7,093 bases of DNA from assembly GCA_014380105.1 (NCBI GenBank), contig JACMKL010000201.1, forward strand, positions 1-7,093, given 5' to 3'. Numbering within the stretch: the stretch's first letter is position 1; every line of letters starts with the position of its first letter. The notes below the pieces were generated by a model that saw only the letters and a program-made list of their open reading frames with translations, did not search any database and was not told the DNA's origin. Below, in pieces: positions 5,579 through 7,093 of the stretch. The position numbers were made by a program, and so were the translations under genes. The stretch comes from Candidatus Melainabacteria bacterium. GTDB lineage: Bacteria; Cyanobacteriota; Vampirovibrionia; Obscuribacterales; Obscuribacteraceae.

Positions 5579-5592
5579 TGCCACAGGTGGCA
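5579..5592. repeat. Direct repeat element B copy 2, within a palindrome
   Basis: TGCCAC-AG-GTGGCA is an inverted repeat with 6-bp arms around a 2-bp centre, built on the second CACAGGTGG (5582-5590). A symmetric site of this size suits a dimeric DNA-binding protein. It is 168 bp before the downstream ATG at 5760. Confidence 0.4.
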
Positions 5593-5746
5593 CGTCTTGG
5601 GTTTTGGTTTGAAACTCTGCCGTGGTAGTTTGAATCTATATTCTTACTTCTGCCTTTTTTGGACTTTTCCATAACAAATTTAAATTAGATTGCCGCTTTT
5701 ACGTGTCTTGTGCTTGCGCCTTTTGGCGTGCGTATCAGTGTGCCTT

Positions 5747-5752
5747 AGGAGG
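5747..5752 (+). promoter_or_regulatory. Strong ribosome site that sets the start at 5760
   Basis: A full AGGAGG lies 7 nt before the ATG at 5760. The open frame extends upstream to a weaker start at 5703, but the added 19 residues (Cys-rich, un-membrane-like) have no ribosome site, so 5760 is the start. Confidence 0.8.
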
Positions 5753-5759
5753 AACAACT

Positions 5760-6161
5760 ATGTTTTTTTTGATGATACTTTTCGCTGTTATAGGTCTTGG
5801 AATGGAAGTTGTTTTCACCGCACTGTGCGACTGCAAACAAGACCCCAAACGTCATTTGATGGGCTATAGCTCGCTTTGGTATTGCCCGCTTTATGCGCTT
5901 ACGCCAGTTTTCTTGTACACAGCTGGCGCGTACATCTTTCCCCTTCCGTTTGTTGTGCGCGGCATTGTTTACATGCTGTCGATTTTTCTCGTTGAGTATT
6001 TTGGCATGCTTGCGCTGCGGAAACTATTGGGAGCATCCCCGTCTGAAGCTCATTACTACAAAGCACGCTTCAATCTGCATGGACTAATCCGCCTCGACTT
6101 TGCGCCTGCAATGTTCGCTCTCGGATTGATTCTTGAGTACATCTTTTTGCGCGTAAGTTAA
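5760..6161 (+). CDS. Four-helix membrane protein, TMEM229/CmpB-like
   Basis: A 133-residue integral membrane protein. Hydrophobic segments at about 3-20, 38-57, 64-86 and 113-130 indicate four membrane helices. It carries a run of features I associate with bacterial TMEM229-like proteins and the related CmpB (putative ABC-transporter type IV) family. These are GLGMEVVFTAL near the end of helix 1 (12-22), GYSSLWYCPLYAL (35-47), RGIVYMLSIFLVEYFGMLALRKLLG (split at 67-91), and NLHGLIRLDFAPAMFALGLILE (105-126). The family match is from memory and the biochemical function is not established for these proteins. The usual 'G-x-C-P-W' segment is replaced here by GASPSEAHYY. It heads an operon: the next gene begins 8 nt after its stop, and that gene's ribosome site overlaps the stop codon. 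This points to a job in the cell envelope alongside the carboxypeptidase. Confidence 0.75.
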   Translation: MFFLMILFAVIGLGMEVVFTALCDCKQDPKRHLMGYSSLWYCPLYALTPVFLYTAGAYIFPLPFVVRGIVYMLSIFLVEYFGMLALRKLLGASPSEAHYYKARFNLHGLIRLDFAPAMFALGLILEYIFLRVS

Positions 6162-6165
6162 GGAG
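6160..6165 (+). promoter_or_regulatory. Ribosome site overlapping the upstream stop codon
   Basis: AAGGAG begins within the TAA stop (6159-6161) of the membrane protein gene and lies 4 nt before the ATG at 6170. Ribosomes finishing the first gene would be placed to start the second, which implies coupled translation. Confidence 0.7.
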
Positions 6166-6169
6166 AACT

Positions 6170-7093
6170 ATGAAAAACACAATATCGAAACTCACCACTG
6201 CATTCGTCTTTACCATTCTCTTTTCGCTGTTCTCTAGCAGCGCATTTGCATTTAATTCTATGAGTCAAGGCTTTCTTGTTGAGAATAATACGGGCGCAAT
6301 CTTGCAAGAGCAAAACGCGGACGTTGCATATAATCCGGCTTCTGCAGTTAAAATTTTGACTGCGTATTCGGCTTTGAAGGAATTTGGACCGGACCATCAG
6401 TTTGAGACAAAGGTCTTCTGGAGCGGCTTGGCGCGAGAAGAAAATTTCACTGGCGATATTTTTGTTAAAAGTAATGACCCGTTTTTGGATCGCTCAATTC
6501 TGCTTCAGGTAGCTGAAGAGTTAGATAGGCAGGGCGTTGTGAAACTACAAGGCTTTATCTATGTTAGCGAAGACTTCACTTTTGCCGGTAAGAAACCTGG
6601 ACAGCGCTCCGCAGACCAACTCTATGCGGAGGTCAAAAAAGCAGTTTTGGTGGGCTCCGGCAAAGCAAAACCGGGCAAAGTCTGGAAGAAAAAACAGCAG
6701 TTTTTGCTTTCAAAAGTGAAATTTGCGGGCGTTGCCGTCAAATCCACACCCGTTGATGCTCAGAGCTTGATGGTTATTCAAAGCCTACCCTTGATTCAAT
6801 TGATCAAAGATATGCTCTCTCGCTCAGACAATCAGATGGCGGCTAAGCTCGGCGCCCTGGTTGGTGGACCTGAAGCTATCAAAGACAATTGTCTCAATGA
6901 TTTCCAATTGTCTGCTGACAATTTTTCGTTGCAATCGACTTCAGGTCTGGGTGTAAATCGTGTCAGCCCTCGGGCAATGATCACCATTCTGAAGGGCTTT
7001 AAGGACCTGCTTCAGTCGCACAAATTGACTCTCGACGATGCCCTGCCTGTTGCTGGTATCGATCAGGGGACAATCTACAGGCGTTTTGAAGGA
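6170..7093 (+). CDS. dacB: Secreted D-Ala-D-Ala carboxypeptidase, peptidase S13 (PBP4-like), 3' partial
   Basis: The first 308 residues of an exported penicillin-binding protein; the gene continues past the window end. S13 enzymes trim or cut peptidoglycan peptides (D-alanyl-D-alanine carboxypeptidase/endopeptidase). The Sec signal peptide covers residues 1-27, with cleavage after AFA. The active-site motif S-x-x-K is NPASAVK (Ser58, Lys61), followed by the family's ILTAYSALKEFGPDHQFET. The S-x-N motif is SRSDNQMA (Ser219, Asn221). The family block S-G-L-x-x-x-N-R-V-S-P is SGLGVNRVSP (258-267), with Thr where the usual Asp-Gly-Ser has Asp/Gly. The KTG motif should lie downstream of position 7093. 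The gap from S-x-x-K to S-x-N is 161 residues, against roughly 240 in E. coli PBP4, so the inserted domains are reduced. A Lys-rich stretch (165-175) lies in the gap. The ATG at 6170 follows AAGGAG. The symbol is a family-level assignment. Confidence 0.9.
   Translation, partial: MKNTISKLTTAFVFTILFSLFSSSAFAFNSMSQGFLVENNTGAILQEQNADVAYNPASAVKILTAYSALKEFGPDHQFETKVFWSGLAREENFTGDIFVKSNDPFLDRSILLQVAEELDRQGVVKLQGFIYVSEDFTFAGKKPGQRSADQLYAEVKKAVLVGSGKAKPGKVWKKKQQFLLSKVKFAGVAVKSTPVDAQSLMVIQSLPLIQLIKDMLSRSDNQMAAKLGALVGGPEAIKDNCLNDFQLSADNFSLQSTSGLGVNRVSPRAMITILKGFKDLLQSHKLTLDDALPVAGIDQGTIYRRFEG

Larger units (their letters stand above)
5362..5759. other. 398-bp divergent intergenic region, no gene
   Basis: This stretch separates the leftward kinase from the rightward membrane protein/carboxypeptidase operon. 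I see no convincing coding frame in it: the open frames are short, lack ribosome sites and read as low-quality protein. It holds two copies each of TGTAGTCGCGT and CACAGGTGG, two ACTAGTT motifs (5499-5505, 5523-5529) and a small palindrome TGTTTT-C-AAAACA (5505-5517). A T-rich, A/T-rich block follows at about 5635-5700. A weak rightward promoter may exist (TTGGAC 5659-5664, TAAATT 5681-5686, 16-bp spacer). A short stem CGCC-TTTT-GGCG lies at 5717-5728 in the probable leader. Confidence 0.6.

Noticed and set aside
5437..5672. Short open frames on both strands in the kinase/membrane-protein intergenic region
   Set aside because: No ribosome sites, improbable amino-acid make-up and no recognisable motif; the repeats there better suit regulation.
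5703..5759. Upstream start for the membrane protein, adding 19 residues
   Set aside because: No ribosome site precedes it, and a full AGGAGG serves the ATG at 5760.
6164..6172. AGAACTATG matching the half-site sequence at 817-825
   Set aside because: Here it is simply the end of the ribosome site plus the ATG of the carboxypeptidase gene, with no inverted partner nearby.
1..7093. tRNA, rRNA, CRISPR arrays, insertion sequences, attachment sites
   Set aside because: I read both strands for cloverleaf, repeat-spacer and terminal-inverted-repeat patterns and saw none.

Overview
The window carries ordinary bacterial chromosomal genes with mixed base composition (roughly mid-40s to 50% G+C by eye). 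It has several non-ATG starts (TTG, GTG), clear purine-rich ribosome sites and no sign of phage, transposon, CRISPR or RNA genes. Both secreted proteins have Sec signal peptides. The response regulator reads like cyanobacterial-type OmpR regulators, which would fit a cyanobacterium-related non-photosynthetic lineage. That is a weak impression from one protein; the taxon cannot be fixed from this sequence.

Layout. (1) Positions 1-82, minus strand: the 5' end of a secreted protein gene, only the signal peptide visible. It is divergent from a 168-residue protein (210-716) that looks like the uncharacterised YfeS-type family. (2) Positions 717-2368: an aldo/keto reductase gene, with a 10-bp-arm palindrome and further GAACT/AGTTC half-sites in its leader, followed by a MarR-family regulator. 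The likely unit is a regulator plus the oxidoreductase it controls. (3) Positions 2437-2769: a short protein of unknown function with a strong ribosome site. (4) Positions 2823-5361: an OmpR-type response regulator (+) and a HAMP-PAS-HisKA-HATPase sensor kinase (-), placed tail to tail so that their last 44 bp overlap. (5) Positions 5362-5759: a 398-bp divergent intergenic region with a duplicated pair of short sequence elements. (6) Positions 5760-7093: a four-helix membrane protein of the TMEM229/CmpB-like type, tightly coupled to a secreted S13 D-alanyl-D-alanine carboxypeptidase gene that runs off the window end.

How the parts may work together. The kinase and regulator probably form one signalling pair despite their convergent arrangement. 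The kinase shares its upstream region with the membrane protein/carboxypeptidase operon, so that envelope operon is a reasonable candidate target, but nothing here proves it. The aldo/keto reductase and MarR genes look like a separate detoxification or metabolic module. I see no clearly novel system. The most worthwhile leads are the operator-like array before the reductase, the repeated elements in the kinase/carboxypeptidase intergenic region, the convergent two-component overlap and the short-spaced S13 enzyme coupled to a TMEM229-like protein.
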